Shown here: piece by piece, positions 25,446 through 35,586 of the stretch
How positions within the stretch are numbered: the stretch's first letter is position 1
Layout: every line of letters begins with the position of its first letter
NCBI GenBank assembly: GCA_003222135.1
Contig: QHUM01000063.1
Span: forward strand, 1-64,000
Reading direction: 5' to 3'
Source of the DNA: Gemmatimonadota bacterium
Lineage (GTDB): Bacteria; Gemmatimonadota; Gemmatimonadetes; Gemmatimonadales; GWC2-71-9
DNA length: 64,000 nt
The notes under the pieces: model-generated
Database searches by the model: none
What the model saw: the letters and a program-made list of their open reading frames with translations, nothing else
What the model was told of the DNA's origin: nothing
Made by a program: the position numbers and the translations under genes

Positions 25446-26114
25446 ATGATTCGTGCGCTCATTGCTGGTCGATGCCGCGTTCATCTTGAGGCGCTCTCTG
25501 CGGCCGTGTCCCAAAGTCGTGCTGTGGAGGTGCTGGGAACGGCGTCGCATCGCGTAGACATCTTGGCGCGCGCACGTGACGACAGTCCAGACATCGTGCT
25601 GATCGACGCCACGATGACCGACGCGGTCAACATCGTGAGGGACGTGAGACAGCACGCCAAGGGCGTCAAGGTGGTGGTCATCACGGTGGGAGAGACGGAG
25701 ACCGAGATCACGCAGTTGGCTGAGGCGGGGGTCGCCGGCTACGTGTTGCCGGACGGCTCGCTCGACGATCTCCTCATCGCCATACAAAGCGCCGCGCGGG
25801 GAGAGCTGTACTGCCCTCCCCGCGTGGCCTTCAGCCTACTGCGCCGAGTGGGAGCGCTGGCCGCCGCACTGAGCCAGGAGCTCGCAGCGGAGACACACAG
25901 CCCATTTGACGCGCTGACGCGTCGGGAGCGGGAGATTCTTGGCTTGGTCGATGAGGGCATGTCCAACAAGGAGATCGCCCGCCACCTGGGCATCGAACTG
26001 GCCACGGTCAAGAACCACGTGCACAACATCCTCGAGAAGCTGCACGTGCACCGCCGGATAAATGCGTCCACCTGGTACCGGCGGGGAGGTTTCCACCTCA
26101 GGCTAGAGGCGTGA
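25446..26114 (+). CDS. NarL/FixJ-type regulator with atypical receiver domain
   Basis: A 222-residue response-regulator architecture. The receiver domain (1-120) keeps the phosphoacceptor site (SPDIVLIDATM) and Thr (VVVITVG), but lacks the acidic pair (IRALIAGRCRVH, where DD is usual) and the conserved Lys (GYVLPDGS, Pro instead). The LuxR-type HTH is intact: LTRREREILGLVDEGMSNKEI, then ATVKNHVHNILEKLHVHRR. DNA binding is expected; phosphorylation control is doubtful. No histidine kinase is nearby. Starts at ATG 25446 without a clear Shine-Dalgarno sequence. The 125 bases upstream contain CTAGATC twice (25391, 25411) and the palindrome CCCTAGGG. Confidence 0.9.
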   Translation: MIRALIAGRCRVHLEALSAAVSQSRAVEVLGTASHRVDILARARDDSPDIVLIDATMTDAVNIVRDVRQHAKGVKVVVITVGETETEITQLAEAGVAGYVLPDGSLDDLLIAIQSAARGELYCPPRVAFSLLRRVGALAAALSQELAAETHSPFDALTRREREILGLVDEGMSNKEIARHLGIELATVKNHVHNILEKLHVHRRINASTWYRRGGFHLRLEA

Positions 26115-26152
26115 GCGTCCGGACGAAGGCGTAGCGCGCCCCTGGGGGCGTC

Positions 26153-27646
26153 TTAGTACGCCTGCGCCCACACCGCTTCTGCGACGCTCGGCTTGCCGCA
26201 CCACATGCACGCTTTCGGCGTCTCCGAGGAACGGAACTCGAGATCGGGAAGCACGCGCACGGTGGCCGCCGTCGTCTGCTTGATCTCGGCCTCGCACGCG
26301 GCCAACCCGCAGAATCCCCCGTAGGCGAACCCGCCGGGCTCCTTCATGAACTCGATGAACTGCTGTTTCGTGACGCTGCGGATCGAGTGTGCTTCGCGGC
26401 GGTCCTTCGCGGCCTTGAAGAGGCTCGCCTGGATATCGTCGAGCGCCAGGGCCGCCGCCCGCGCCAGCCCGTCGAGCGGCGTCGGGGCCTTGCCGCCCGT
26501 ACGCCGCGCCGTCATGACCTGGCCAGCGGCCACGTCGCGCGGCCCGATCTCCAGGCGCAGCGGCACGCCCTTCGCCTCCCACTCGAAATACTTGGCGCCC
26601 GGCTTCATGTTGTCACGCAAATCGAGCTCGACGCGGATGCCCACCTTCTCGAGCTCCGCCTTCACCTGACCCCCGACCCCTGACACCTGGGTCTTTTCCT
26701 CTTCCGACTTCCAGATCGGCACGATGGCGACCTGCACCGGCGCGAGCCGGGGGGGACAGACGAGGCCGTTGTCGTCGGAGTGGGTCATCACCAGCCCCCC
26801 GATCATCCGGGTCGACACTCCCCACGACGTGTTCCACGCGTGCTCGAGACCGCCCGCGGCCGTCTGGTACTGCAGGTTGAACGCCTTGGCGAAGTTCTGG
26901 CCGAGGTTATGCGACGTCCCCGCCTGCAGTGCCTTGTTGTCCTGCATGAGGGCCTCGAGCGCGTACGTCCGCAGTGCGCCGGCGAACTTCTCGCTCTCGG
27001 TCTTGCGACCGGTGATCACCGGCATGGCCATCCAGTCTTCCTGGAACTTGCGATACACGCCGAGCATCTGACGCGCTTCCGCCTCCGCCTCGGCCTCGGT
27101 GGCGTGCGCCGTGTGCCCTTCCTGCCACAAGAACTCCGTGGTCCGCAGAAACAGCCGGGTGCGGAACTCCCAGCGCACGATGTTGCACCACTGGTTGATG
27201 AGCAGCGGCAGGTCGCGGTAGCTGTGGATCCACTTCGCGAACATCGCGTAGATGATCGTCTCGGACGTGGGCCGCACGACCAGCGGCTCCTCGAGCTTGG
27301 ACTCGGGATCCACTTCGATCGCGGCCGCACCTTCTTTCCCTGTCGCGCGCAACCGCGTATGTGTCACGAGCGCGACTTCCTTGGCGAACCCCTCGACGTG
27401 CTCCGCTTCCTTCGCGAGAAAGCTCTGCGGGATGAATAGGGGGAAGTAGGCGTTCTTGTGGCCCGTCGCCTTGAACATGGCATCCAGGGCCCCCTGCATC
27501 AGCTCCCAGATGCGGTAGCCGTGCGGCCGGATCACCATACAGCCGCGCACCGGCGAGTAGTCCGCCAGCTCGGCCTGCATGATGGCGTCGTTGTACCACT
27601 CGCTGAAGTCTTTGGCGCGGGGAGTGATCTTCTGGGCTTGGGCCAT
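26153..27646 (-). CDS. proS: Prolyl-tRNA synthetase, archaeal/eukaryote-like type
   Basis: A 497-residue class II synthetase. It opens with KDFSEWYNDAIMQAELADYS, typical of the ProRS type without an editing insertion, followed by GCMVIRPHGYRIWELMQ, EPLVVRPTSETIIYAMFAKW, the motif-2 region RWEFRTRLFLRTTEFLWQEG and motif 3 THSDDNGLVCPPRLAPVQV. The anticodon domain follows. The C-terminal zinc-type region has two Cys pairs (FCGLAACE, CMWCGKP) and ends in Tyr (WAQAY), as in this class. The ATG overlaps the hisS stop by one base. Last gene of accD-folC-hisS-proS. Confidence 0.95.
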   Translation of the reverse strand: MAQAQKITPRAKDFSEWYNDAIMQAELADYSPVRGCMVIRPHGYRIWELMQGALDAMFKATGHKNAYFPLFIPQSFLAKEAEHVEGFAKEVALVTHTRLRATGKEGAAAIEVDPESKLEEPLVVRPTSETIIYAMFAKWIHSYRDLPLLINQWCNIVRWEFRTRLFLRTTEFLWQEGHTAHATEAEAEAEARQMLGVYRKFQEDWMAMPVITGRKTESEKFAGALRTYALEALMQDNKALQAGTSHNLGQNFAKAFNLQYQTAAGGLEHAWNTSWGVSTRMIGGLVMTHSDDNGLVCPPRLAPVQVAIVPIWKSEEEKTQVSGVGGQVKAELEKVGIRVELDLRDNMKPGAKYFEWEAKGVPLRLEIGPRDVAAGQVMTARRTGGKAPTPLDGLARAAALALDDIQASLFKAAKDRREAHSIRSVTKQQFIEFMKEPGGFAYGGFCGLAACEAEIKQTTAATVRVLPDLEFRSSETPKACMWCGKPSVAEAVWAQAY

Positions 27647-28932
27647 TACTTGAAGACACCCTTCCGGACTTTCGTCAGCGCGACCTTGTGCTGCTTCCCC
27701 GTCTTCAAGTCCCGCACGACGGCGACCTTCGCCTTGCGCTCGTCCGGCCCGATGATCACGGCGCGGGAGGCGCCGCGCGCCGCGGCCAGCTCCAGCTGTT
27801 TGCGGATCGGCTGATTCCGCAGCGCGTACTCGACCGCGATGCCACGGTTTCGCAGGCCGGCGGCGAGTGTCAGCACGGGCGCGACGTCCTCCCCGCCCAC
27901 CGCCACCAAAAAGGCGTCGAGCTGCCCCGGCGCCTCGAATGCCTTCTGACGCTCCCTGAGCAGCTCGCCCAGCACGACGTCCCCCATGCCGAACCCGACA
28001 CACGGGAGATCGATGCCGGCGATTTCCTTGATCAGGTTGTCGTAGCGGCCGCCCCCGCAGATCGCCCGCAGCTCTTTTCCCCTGTCGAACAGCTCGAACA
28101 CAATGCCCGTGTAGTAGGCGAGGCCGCGGACGATCGTGAGATCCACGGAGACAAACTCTCCGAGCCCCATCGTGCCGAGCGCGGCGACGGTGGTCCGCAG
28201 CGATTCCCCGGCATCTTCCCCGCCCTTCACTTTGGCGAGGGCTGCGCTCACGGCATCGAGGCTTCGGAAACTCGCTACTTCGAACACACTGCCCGCTTCA
28301 CGCTTCCCGATTCCCGCTTTCTCCAGGATTTCCGCGAGCGCTTCCTCCGGCACTCGTTCGCTCTTGTCGATCACCTCGAAGGCCGTCGGCAGCTGGGCCT
28401 CGGTAAGGCCGCCGCCGAGCAGGAGGGTCCGGAGCACCCGCCGGTCGGAGATCCGGGCGTGGACATCCGCCGGCCCGAACTCGAAGGCGCGCATGGTATC
28501 GATGGCCGCGGCGATCAGCTCGGCGTCGGCCGCCGGGCCGGCCTCGCCGATGATGTCCATGTTGAGCTGGAAGTGCTCGCGCAGGCGTCCCCGCTGCTGC
28601 CGCTCGTAGCGGAACAGCTGCGGGATCGCGAACCAGCGGATCGGCTTTTTCAGGGCTTGGGCGCGCGCGCCCACCATGCGCGCGAGCGTCGGGGTCATCT
28701 CGGGGCGCAGCGCGACCTTGCGGCCTCCCTTGTCCTCGAACGCGTACAGCTGTTGCACGATCTCCTCACCGCTCTTCCCGGTGTAGAGCTCCAGCGGCTC
28801 GAGCGGCGGGCCGTCGTACTCCTGGAAACCGTAGCGCCGCGCCACCTCACGCCAGGTCGCGAAGATCGCGTTCCGAAGAGCCAAGTCGTCAGGGTAAAAG
28901 TCGCGGAAGCCTGGGAGGGCTTGTCCTTGCAT
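27646..28932 (-). CDS. hisS: Histidyl-tRNA synthetase
   Basis: A 428-residue class II synthetase. Marks are GFRDFYPDD, LRPEMTPTLARMV (motif 2 side), FRYERQQRGRLREHFQLNMDIIG, the histidine-specific motif VRGLAYYTGIVFELFD, ICGGGRYDNLI and motif 3 PCVGFGMGDVVL. The anticodon-binding domain occupies the last 90 residues. The ATG at 28932 follows folC by nine bases. The stop TAA shares its last base with the proS start. Confidence 0.95.
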   Translation of the reverse strand: MQGQALPGFRDFYPDDLALRNAIFATWREVARRYGFQEYDGPPLEPLELYTGKSGEEIVQQLYAFEDKGGRKVALRPEMTPTLARMVGARAQALKKPIRWFAIPQLFRYERQQRGRLREHFQLNMDIIGEAGPAADAELIAAAIDTMRAFEFGPADVHARISDRRVLRTLLLGGGLTEAQLPTAFEVIDKSERVPEEALAEILEKAGIGKREAGSVFEVASFRSLDAVSAALAKVKGGEDAGESLRTTVAALGTMGLGEFVSVDLTIVRGLAYYTGIVFELFDRGKELRAICGGGRYDNLIKEIAGIDLPCVGFGMGDVVLGELLRERQKAFEAPGQLDAFLVAVGGEDVAPVLTLAAGLRNRGIAVEYALRNQPIRKQLELAAARGASRAVIIGPDERKAKVAVVRDLKTGKQHKVALTKVRKGVFK

Positions 28933-28941
28933 CGCAACAAT

Positions 28942-30162
28942 TTAGGGGACCGGCGCGAAGCCGGGCAAGCGGGCGAGCGCGTCTCCGACGGTGTGGAACG
29001 AGCCGGTGACGAGAACCGTTTCGGCGCCCGTCTGCACGCGCTCGAGCGCGCGCTCGAAGTCAGGCTCGAATTCGTGCGCGATGCGGAGCGCACCGAGCTC
29101 GCGCTCGACGCGCCGCAGGTCCCAGCGACGCTTGGTCGGCGCCGTGCGGGGCACCGTGAACACGAAACCGTCGACTTCTGCGGCCAGGCACTCGATCATC
29201 CCGAGGTAATCCTTGTCGCCCAGCACGCCCACGAGCGCCCGCCGGGGGCGCGCCGGATCGGTGTCGTGTAGCGTTTGCGCGAGCACCCGCGCCCCGTCGG
29301 GGTTGTGCGCCACGTCGAAGATCCATTTTCCGCGCACCTCGAACCGCCCGGCGATGTAGGCATGCGCGAAGCTCTCCGGCCACTGCTCGCCGACCGGACC
29401 GAACGGGGGCGGCAGCGTGTTCAGCGCCGCGAGCCCCACCCAGGCGTTCTGGTGCTGATGCCGGCCCTGCAGGCCTAGCGCCCAGGCGTGCGGCGCGGGG
29501 GACCGGTCGGTGTCGACCGGCACGATAGGATCGGCGCCCCGGCGCACGGCCTCGTCGACCAGCGCGCGTCGCACGTCCGGGTCCCGCTCGCCGGTGACGA
29601 ACGGAACGCCGGGCTTCGCGATGCCCGCCTTCTCCCGCGCGATGGACGCGAGATCCGGACCCAGGTAGTCGGTATGCTCACGGGCGATCTTCGTCACGAC
29701 GGAAACGAGGGGGGTGATGACGTTGGTAGAGTCGAGCCGCCCCCCCAGCCCCACCTCGATCACGCCGATCTCCACGCCCTGCGCCGCCAACTCGGCGAAG
29801 GCGATCGCGGTCGTGGCCTCGAAGAAGCTCGCGTCCAGTCGCTCGATATGGGGTTGCAGCGTGCTGGTCCATTGGGCGAAGGCCTCCTCGGCGATGGGGA
29901 CGCCGTTCACGGCCACGCGCTCGCGCACCGAGACCAGGTGGGGCGACGTGTACAGCCCGACCCGCCGGCCGCGGGCACGCAGCTCCGCCGCGATAAAGGC
30001 GCAGGTCGAGCCCTTGCCGTTCGTCCCGGCGACGTGGACGGAGGGAAAGCGACGTTCCGGGTGCCCCAACACGTCCAGCAGCCCCTCGGTCGGCCCGAGG
30101 CTCCATTTGATGCGGCTCCCTTGTCGCGCGAAGAGAAACTGGCAGGCGTCCTCGAAGGACAA
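28942..30162 (-). CDS. folC: Folylpolyglutamate synthase/dihydrofolate synthase
   Basis: A 406-residue Mur-ligase-family enzyme that adds glutamate to folates. The P-loop VHVAGTNGKGSTCAF, LYTSPHLVSVRERV, EVGLGGRLDSTNV, the carbamylated-Lys region IAREKAGIAKPGVP and DVAHNPDGARVL are all present. It starts with TTG at 30162, five bases after the accD stop; no ATG or GTG is available before the conserved FEDACQFLFARQ. The accD-folC order is widespread, which supports co-transcription. Confidence 0.94.
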   Translation of the reverse strand: MSFEDACQFLFARQGSRIKWSLGPTEGLLDVLGHPERRFPSVHVAGTNGKGSTCAFIAAELRARGRRVGLYTSPHLVSVRERVAVNGVPIAEEAFAQWTSTLQPHIERLDASFFEATTAIAFAELAAQGVEIGVIEVGLGGRLDSTNVITPLVSVVTKIAREHTDYLGPDLASIAREKAGIAKPGVPFVTGERDPDVRRALVDEAVRRGADPIVPVDTDRSPAPHAWALGLQGRHQHQNAWVGLAALNTLPPPFGPVGEQWPESFAHAYIAGRFEVRGKWIFDVAHNPDGARVLAQTLHDTDPARPRRALVGVLGDKDYLGMIECLAAEVDGFVFTVPRTAPTKRRWDLRRVERELGALRIAHEFEPDFERALERVQTGAETVLVTGSFHTVGDALARLPGFAPVP

Positions 30163-30167
30163 GCGAC

Positions 30168-31025
<858 letters not shown>

Positions 31026-31107
31026 TCGTGCCATAGGGGGGTTCTAGAAGGCGACAAATCTGGGATCGAGCCCGAGCGTGCGCCAGTCCTGATCTCGTAA
31101 CCCATTG

Positions 31108-32355
31108 TCACAGCTCCGCATAGCCGGATTGGCGCGACTCCCACGCGACCCGGAGCGCGATCCCGACGGCGAGCGAGCAGGCCAGCAGAAACGAGCCCCC
31201 GTAGGAGAAGAACGGCAGCGGGATGCCCGTGATGGGGAGCAGGTTCACGGTCATCCCCACGTTTTCGACGATGTGACTGAACAGCATGCTGGCGATCCCG
31301 AAGACGCACAGGCTGGAGAACGCGTCGGTGGCCCGCCGGGCGATCCGCATGAGGCTCAGGATCAAAAAGATGAACAACCCCAACGCGATCACCACGCCCA
31401 GGAAACCCAGCTCCTCCCCCACCACGGGAAAGATGAAGTCGGTGTGCTGGGCGGGGAGGAACGCGAGCCGCTTCTGGGGTCCCGCGGTGAACCCCTTCCC
31501 GAGAAAGCCGCCCGACCCGATGGCGATCTTCGACTGAATCACGTGCCAGCCGGTGGCACGGGGGTCCACTTCGGGATTCAAGAAGGCGAGCAGCCGGTTC
31601 TGCTGGTACGGCGCGAGGCGCCGCCAGAACGGCACGGCGATGACGCCCATGACGATGTTCGCCAGCATGATGGTCAACCCTTCCCACACGTACAGCCGCC
31701 ACCACAGCAGCAGGCCGAACAGCAGAATGATCCAGGCACCCCAGGCGGCCGTCGAGAAGGCGAGCACCAAGCCGATCGCCGGCGAGCCCAGGAGTAACAG
31801 CAGCGACGGCTTCGTTCCGGCCCAATACAGCATGGCGAAGAGGATGGCGATGAAGACGATGGCGCTCCCCAGGTCCGGCTGGAGCACGACGAGGGCGACG
31901 GGCACGCCGACGATCACGCACGGGTACGCGAGGTCGCGCAGCGTCGCGGGGGGCTCGCGCCGCTCGGCGAGCCAGCGTGCCAGCATCAGGATGACGGCGA
32001 GCTTGGCGAGCTCGGCGGGTTGTCCCAGGCGCACGCCGGCGATGGTGATCCACGACTTCTCGCTGGCCGCGGTTCCCCCCCCCGTTCCCGTTGCGAGCGT
32101 GAACAGCAGCACCAGTACAGCGATCGCGTAGGCGTACGGCGTGGCCCACTCGAGCAGCCGGGGCGAGAGGCCGAACATGAGGAACATGGCGGCCGCCCCG
32201 ATGCCGAGCCAGATCGTCTGGCGGTGCCAGATCGTGGCCACGAAGGTGGGGACGTCCGTCTGCCCCGCGGAGTAGAGCGTCGCGAGCCCGTACGCGGCCA
32301 GCACCAGAACGACGCCGGCGAGCGGCTTATCGATCTCGCGGAGGCGGGGTCGCAT
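31108..32355 (-). CDS. rodA: Peptidoglycan glycosyltransferase RodA
   Basis: A 415-residue SEDS-family polymerase with about ten membrane segments. It carries the family motifs WQTIW-like HRQTIWLGIGA, GVRLGQPAELAKLAVI (the catalytic-side EPAE-type loop is QPAE here), LVVLQPDLGSAIVF, QSKIAIGSGGFLGKGF, FLPAQHTDFIFPVVGEELGF and ITGIPLPFFSYGGS. It works with PBP2 in the elongasome. Its first 29 bases overlap the end of mrdA. About 80 bases without a gene separate it from accD. Confidence 0.95.
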   Translation of the reverse strand: MRPRLREIDKPLAGVVLVLAAYGLATLYSAGQTDVPTFVATIWHRQTIWLGIGAAAMFLMFGLSPRLLEWATPYAYAIAVLVLLFTLATGTGGGTAASEKSWITIAGVRLGQPAELAKLAVILMLARWLAERREPPATLRDLAYPCVIVGVPVALVVLQPDLGSAIVFIAILFAMLYWAGTKPSLLLLLGSPAIGLVLAFSTAAWGAWIILLFGLLLWWRLYVWEGLTIMLANIVMGVIAVPFWRRLAPYQQNRLLAFLNPEVDPRATGWHVIQSKIAIGSGGFLGKGFTAGPQKRLAFLPAQHTDFIFPVVGEELGFLGVVIALGLFIFLILSLMRIARRATDAFSSLCVFGIASMLFSHIVENVGMTVNLLPITGIPLPFFSYGGSFLLACSLAVGIALRVAWESRQSGYAEL

Positions 32356-34240
32356 GGGTCGTGTCGGTGCGAGTGGTGTCCATCGGGGCTATATCGGGGG
32401 GCACGGTGTCCTCGGGGGCGACGCCGGGGAGGATCGGCACCGGGTGCGGCGCGGTGTCGGTCGGGAGCACGATACGCATGTGGGAGGCGAGCGTCGTGTC
32501 CACGCCGAGGTAGTGCCCGATCACGCGCGTGACGAGCGGGGCGACGTAGGGCCCCTCACGGGCGAACTCGACGATCGCGCCCACGACGATTTCGGGCTTG
32601 TCGGCGGGCGCGAAGCCGATGAACCAGCCGTGGTCGGGGCCGTGCGGGTTCTGCGCGGTGCCCGTTTTCCCCGCGATCGTGATGGTGCCGCCGAAGCGGC
32701 CGGCGCCGCGCGCCGTGCCGCGCTCGACCACGCTGATCATCGCCTGCCGCAGGCCCGCGAGCTGATCGGGGCTGAGCCCCAGCGTCACGCCGGGGTTGGC
32801 CCCGGGGTGCACCAGAAAGGGTGGCCGCGCCCGGCCGTCGCTCGCGAGCATCTGGTAGAAGCGGACCATGTTCACGAGGGTCTGCGCGTTCTCGCCCTGA
32901 CCGATCGCGAGGTTCAGGGTGACGGCCGACGTCCAGCGGCGGGGGCCATAGTAGCGGTCGTAGTACTCGGTCCCCGTCGGGAACTCGGGGGTGACTTCTC
33001 CGGGCAGGTCGACGCCGGTGCGCGTGTGGAACCCGATCCCGTTCGCGTCCTCGAGCAACGAGCTGAGCCCGATCTTGAGGCCGAGCTGGTAGAAGTAGAC
33101 GTCGCAGCTCTGGGCGATCGCCTCGGCCAGGGCCAGGTCCCCGTGCCCCCGCGGCGACCAGCAGCGGAAAAAGCGGTTGCCGTACTGCAGCCCGCCGCGG
33201 CAGGGGATCGGCATATGACTATGGAAGGTGACGAGGCCGCGCTTCAGGGCGATCGCGGCCACCGCGAGCTTCCAGGTCGAGCCGGGAGGATAGCGTGCCT
33301 GGATCGAGCGGTCGAACAGGGGGTGGCTCTCGCTCTCGTTCAGCCGCCGCCACGTCCCGGACTCGATCCCGCCGACGAACGAGTTGGGGTCGAAGCCCGG
33401 TGCGCTGTAGAGCGCCAGGATCTCTCCGGTGTTCGGGTTGAGGGCGAGGACGGCGCCGCGCTGGCCGGCGGGGAAGATCTGCGCCACGTAGCGCTGCAGG
33501 TCGAGGTCGATCGTGGTGCGTAACGGCTGACCCGCCACCGGCGCCAGGGTGGACGCCGCGCCCGCTTCCCGGACGACGCGGCCGAGCGCGCTGACTTCCA
33601 CGAACCGCACGCCGTCCGCGCCCCGCAGCGAATCGTCGTACTGGCGCTCGAGCCCATCCTTGCCGACGAGCCCGCCCAGCCGGACGCCCGCGAACCGCCG
33701 CTGTCCCCGCTCGGCCTCGGTCACCTCGCCCACGTACCCCATGAGGTGCGCCACGAGGCTCGAATCGGGGTAATGGCGCTTCGGCTCGGGTTGGATCAAG
33801 AGGCCGGGGAAGATGACGCGGCGCTCTTCCAGTGACGACACGAGCTCGAACTTGGCGTTGGCGAGCACCATCACGGGGAGGTAGGGCACCTTGCGGTAGC
33901 GCGTCAACACGCGCCCGATCTCTGCTTCGTCGAGTTTGACGAGCGGTGCCAGACGGCGCAGCTCGGCCCGCAACGAATCCTGGTCGCCCGGGAGCAGGGA
34001 CACCGTGTAGCCCGGTACGTTCTCGGCGAGGACCTTGCCGTTGCGGTCCATGATGAGGCCGCGCGGGGCGAGGAGCGGGATGGGGCGCAGCCGGTTCATC
34101 TCGGACTGGAGCCGGTACTTGCCGTGCTCCAGGATCTGCGTGCGAAAGAACACCACCACGATGAGGCCCATGAGGGCCCACACCACGGCGCGCGCCACGC
34201 GGAGCCGCCGGTCGAGCAGATGGGGATGGAACGAGCTCAC
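32327..34240 (-). CDS. mrdA: Penicillin-binding protein 2
   Basis: A 637-residue class B PBP, the elongasome transpeptidase. One N-terminal membrane anchor (about 17-35, VVWALMGLIVVVFF) is followed by the pedestal domain (APRGLIMDRNGKVLAENVPGY). The transpeptidase domain has SxxK as PGSTWK (Ser321, Lys324), SCD as the SxN-type triad and KTGTAQ. CRGGLQYGNRFFRCW suggests a disulfide or metal pair. The C-terminal tail is Pro/Thr-rich and extends into rodA by 29 bases. The GTG overlaps the mreD stop (GTGA). Confidence 0.95.
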   Translation of the reverse strand: MSSFHPHLLDRRLRVARAVVWALMGLIVVVFFRTQILEHGKYRLQSEMNRLRPIPLLAPRGLIMDRNGKVLAENVPGYTVSLLPGDQDSLRAELRRLAPLVKLDEAEIGRVLTRYRKVPYLPVMVLANAKFELVSSLEERRVIFPGLLIQPEPKRHYPDSSLVAHLMGYVGEVTEAERGQRRFAGVRLGGLVGKDGLERQYDDSLRGADGVRFVEVSALGRVVREAGAASTLAPVAGQPLRTTIDLDLQRYVAQIFPAGQRGAVLALNPNTGEILALYSAPGFDPNSFVGGIESGTWRRLNESESHPLFDRSIQARYPPGSTWKLAVAAIALKRGLVTFHSHMPIPCRGGLQYGNRFFRCWSPRGHGDLALAEAIAQSCDVYFYQLGLKIGLSSLLEDANGIGFHTRTGVDLPGEVTPEFPTGTEYYDRYYGPRRWTSAVTLNLAIGQGENAQTLVNMVRFYQMLASDGRARPPFLVHPGANPGVTLGLSPDQLAGLRQAMISVVERGTARGAGRFGGTITIAGKTGTAQNPHGPDHGWFIGFAPADKPEIVVGAIVEFAREGPYVAPLVTRVIGHYLGVDTTLASHMRIVLPTDTAPHPVPILPGVAPEDTVPPDIAPMDTTRTDTTHATPPPRDR

Positions 34241-34734
34241 GCTTCACCCAGGCGGATGGCCAGGTGCCGCCCGAACAGCCAGAGCACGAGCATGCCCGCC
34301 ACCGCCGTGGTCCCGCTCTGGAGCGGCGACCACACCAGGAGCTCCCACCCGAGCATGGTCCCCTTGAGCTTGCCCGACGCGAGCGCGACGACCAGGTTGC
34401 GGAGCCACGTGCCCGCGAAGAAGAGATAGCCGTTGACCCACACGTTTTCGGCGAAGAATACCGCCTTCCCCCAGGCGGAGAGATAGCCCACGATGGTGTG
34501 GGAGAGGGCGCCCGCGCCGAACGACGCCGGCGTCAGCGCGTCCCGCAGCAGCCCCATCAGGAACCCCGCGGCCGCGCCCCGACCGGGTTGCGCGCGGATC
34601 GAGTACATCAACAGCGCGAGCAGCAGGAAGTCCGGTCCCACGGGCCGGCCCCACATCCGGATGGTGACGGCGAACTGCAGCACCACCAACACGCCGAGAA
34701 TGATATAGAACCGATACCGGTCGCTCCGCCTCAC
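34237..34734 (-). CDS. mreD: Rod-shape-determining protein MreD
   Basis: A 165-residue membrane protein with about five hydrophobic segments (FYIILGVLVVLQFAV, FLLLALLMYSI, AAAGFLMGLLRDAL, VNGYLFFAGTWL, AVAGMLVLWLFG). The GFLMGLLRDALTPASFGAGALSHTIVGY stretch has the MreD G-x-x-x-G-L-x-x-D pattern. The GTG overlaps the mreC stop. Position in mreB-mreC-mreD-mrdA-rodA makes the call firm, although MreD proteins are weakly conserved. Confidence 0.92.
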   Translation of the reverse strand: MRRSDRYRFYIILGVLVVLQFAVTIRMWGRPVGPDFLLLALLMYSIRAQPGRGAAAGFLMGLLRDALTPASFGAGALSHTIVGYLSAWGKAVFFAENVWVNGYLFFAGTWLRNLVVALASGKLKGTMLGWELLVWSPLQSGTTAVAGMLVLWLFGRHLAIRLGEA

Positions 34735-35582
34735 GGGGTCGGGCTCCCCGCTTCGAACAGCGAGCGCAGGTCGCCGCGCAGCGGCGGCCCGGTGAGGATC
34801 ATCACGTGCGTCACGCCGGCGGGATGGACGGCCGGTCGGACGAGGTAGGTGCGCTCCCACCCCCCGGCCTCGCCCGCCACGCCCACCACGGTGCCGAGGG
34901 GAATGCCGCGCGGCAGCACGCCGCCCAGCCCCGAGGTGAGGATCGTGGCGCCGTCGGGCACGAGCTGGCTGTAGGCGACGCCCTGCAGCTCGAGCAGCCA
35001 GGAGCGGGGCCCTTCGCTGCCGTGTGGGGCGACGATGCCGTACACGCTGCCGTCGGCCGCCATCGCGCTGGCGCGAAACTCGGGATGCGCCCAGCTGACC
35101 ACGACGCTGGTTTGCGCGTCGACGCTGCTCACGATGCCCACCAGGCCCTCCGGGCTGACGACCGCCGAGAGGGGCTTCACACCCTGCTTGCGCCCCGCAG
35201 AGACGAGGAACGTGAGCGCGTTGGTCGGCTCGGTTTGGTGCAGCACCTCGGCCGGGATGTAGCCGGAGCCGAGCCGGGGCCCGAGCCCCAACAGACCCCG
35301 TAAGCGCAAGTTTTCGCTGCGCAGCTCTGCCAGGAAGGTGGCGGCGAGCGCCGCCGAGTCACGTTGCGCCACGACCTCGTCATAGCGCTCCAGCGCCGCC
35401 GAGATCCGTTCGGTTTGCTGCTGCAACGCGAGCAGCGGCGCGAGCACCGTCTGGCGCAGGGTCCGCGCGAACGGATCGCGCAGCCGGTCCGGGAGCCCCA
35501 TGGCGGCGAGGGACAGCAGCACGCACCCGATGAAGACGAGGGTGTCGGCCCGTGAGGCGTAGCGGTCCGCTCGGAGCGCCAT
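34731..35582 (-). CDS. mreC: Rod-shape-determining protein MreC
   Basis: A 283-residue periplasmic scaffold of the elongasome. An N-terminal membrane segment (DTLVFIGCVLLSLAAMGL) is followed by a coiled coil (about 45-95, LALQQQTERISAALERYDEV ... LRSENLRLRGLLGL). The two beta-barrel domains follow, with SAVVSPEGLVGIVSSVDAQTSVVVSWAHPEF and LVPDGATILTSGLGGVLPRGIPLGTV, the typical MreC wording. The ATG lies four bases after the mreB stop. Confidence 0.95.
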   Translation of the reverse strand: MALRADRYASRADTLVFIGCVLLSLAAMGLPDRLRDPFARTLRQTVLAPLLALQQQTERISAALERYDEVVAQRDSAALAATFLAELRSENLRLRGLLGLGPRLGSGYIPAEVLHQTEPTNALTFLVSAGRKQGVKPLSAVVSPEGLVGIVSSVDAQTSVVVSWAHPEFRASAMAADGSVYGIVAPHGSEGPRSWLLELQGVAYSQLVPDGATILTSGLGGVLPRGIPLGTVVGVAGEAGGWERTYLVRPAVHPAGVTHVMILTGPPLRGDLRSLFEAGSPTP

Positions 35583-35586
35583 CGCC

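Noticed and set aside
26137..26150. Short hairpin CGCCCCTGGGGGCG between the convergent NarL-type and proS genes.
   Set aside because: The stem is five to six bases with no U-run on either strand; too weak to call a terminator.
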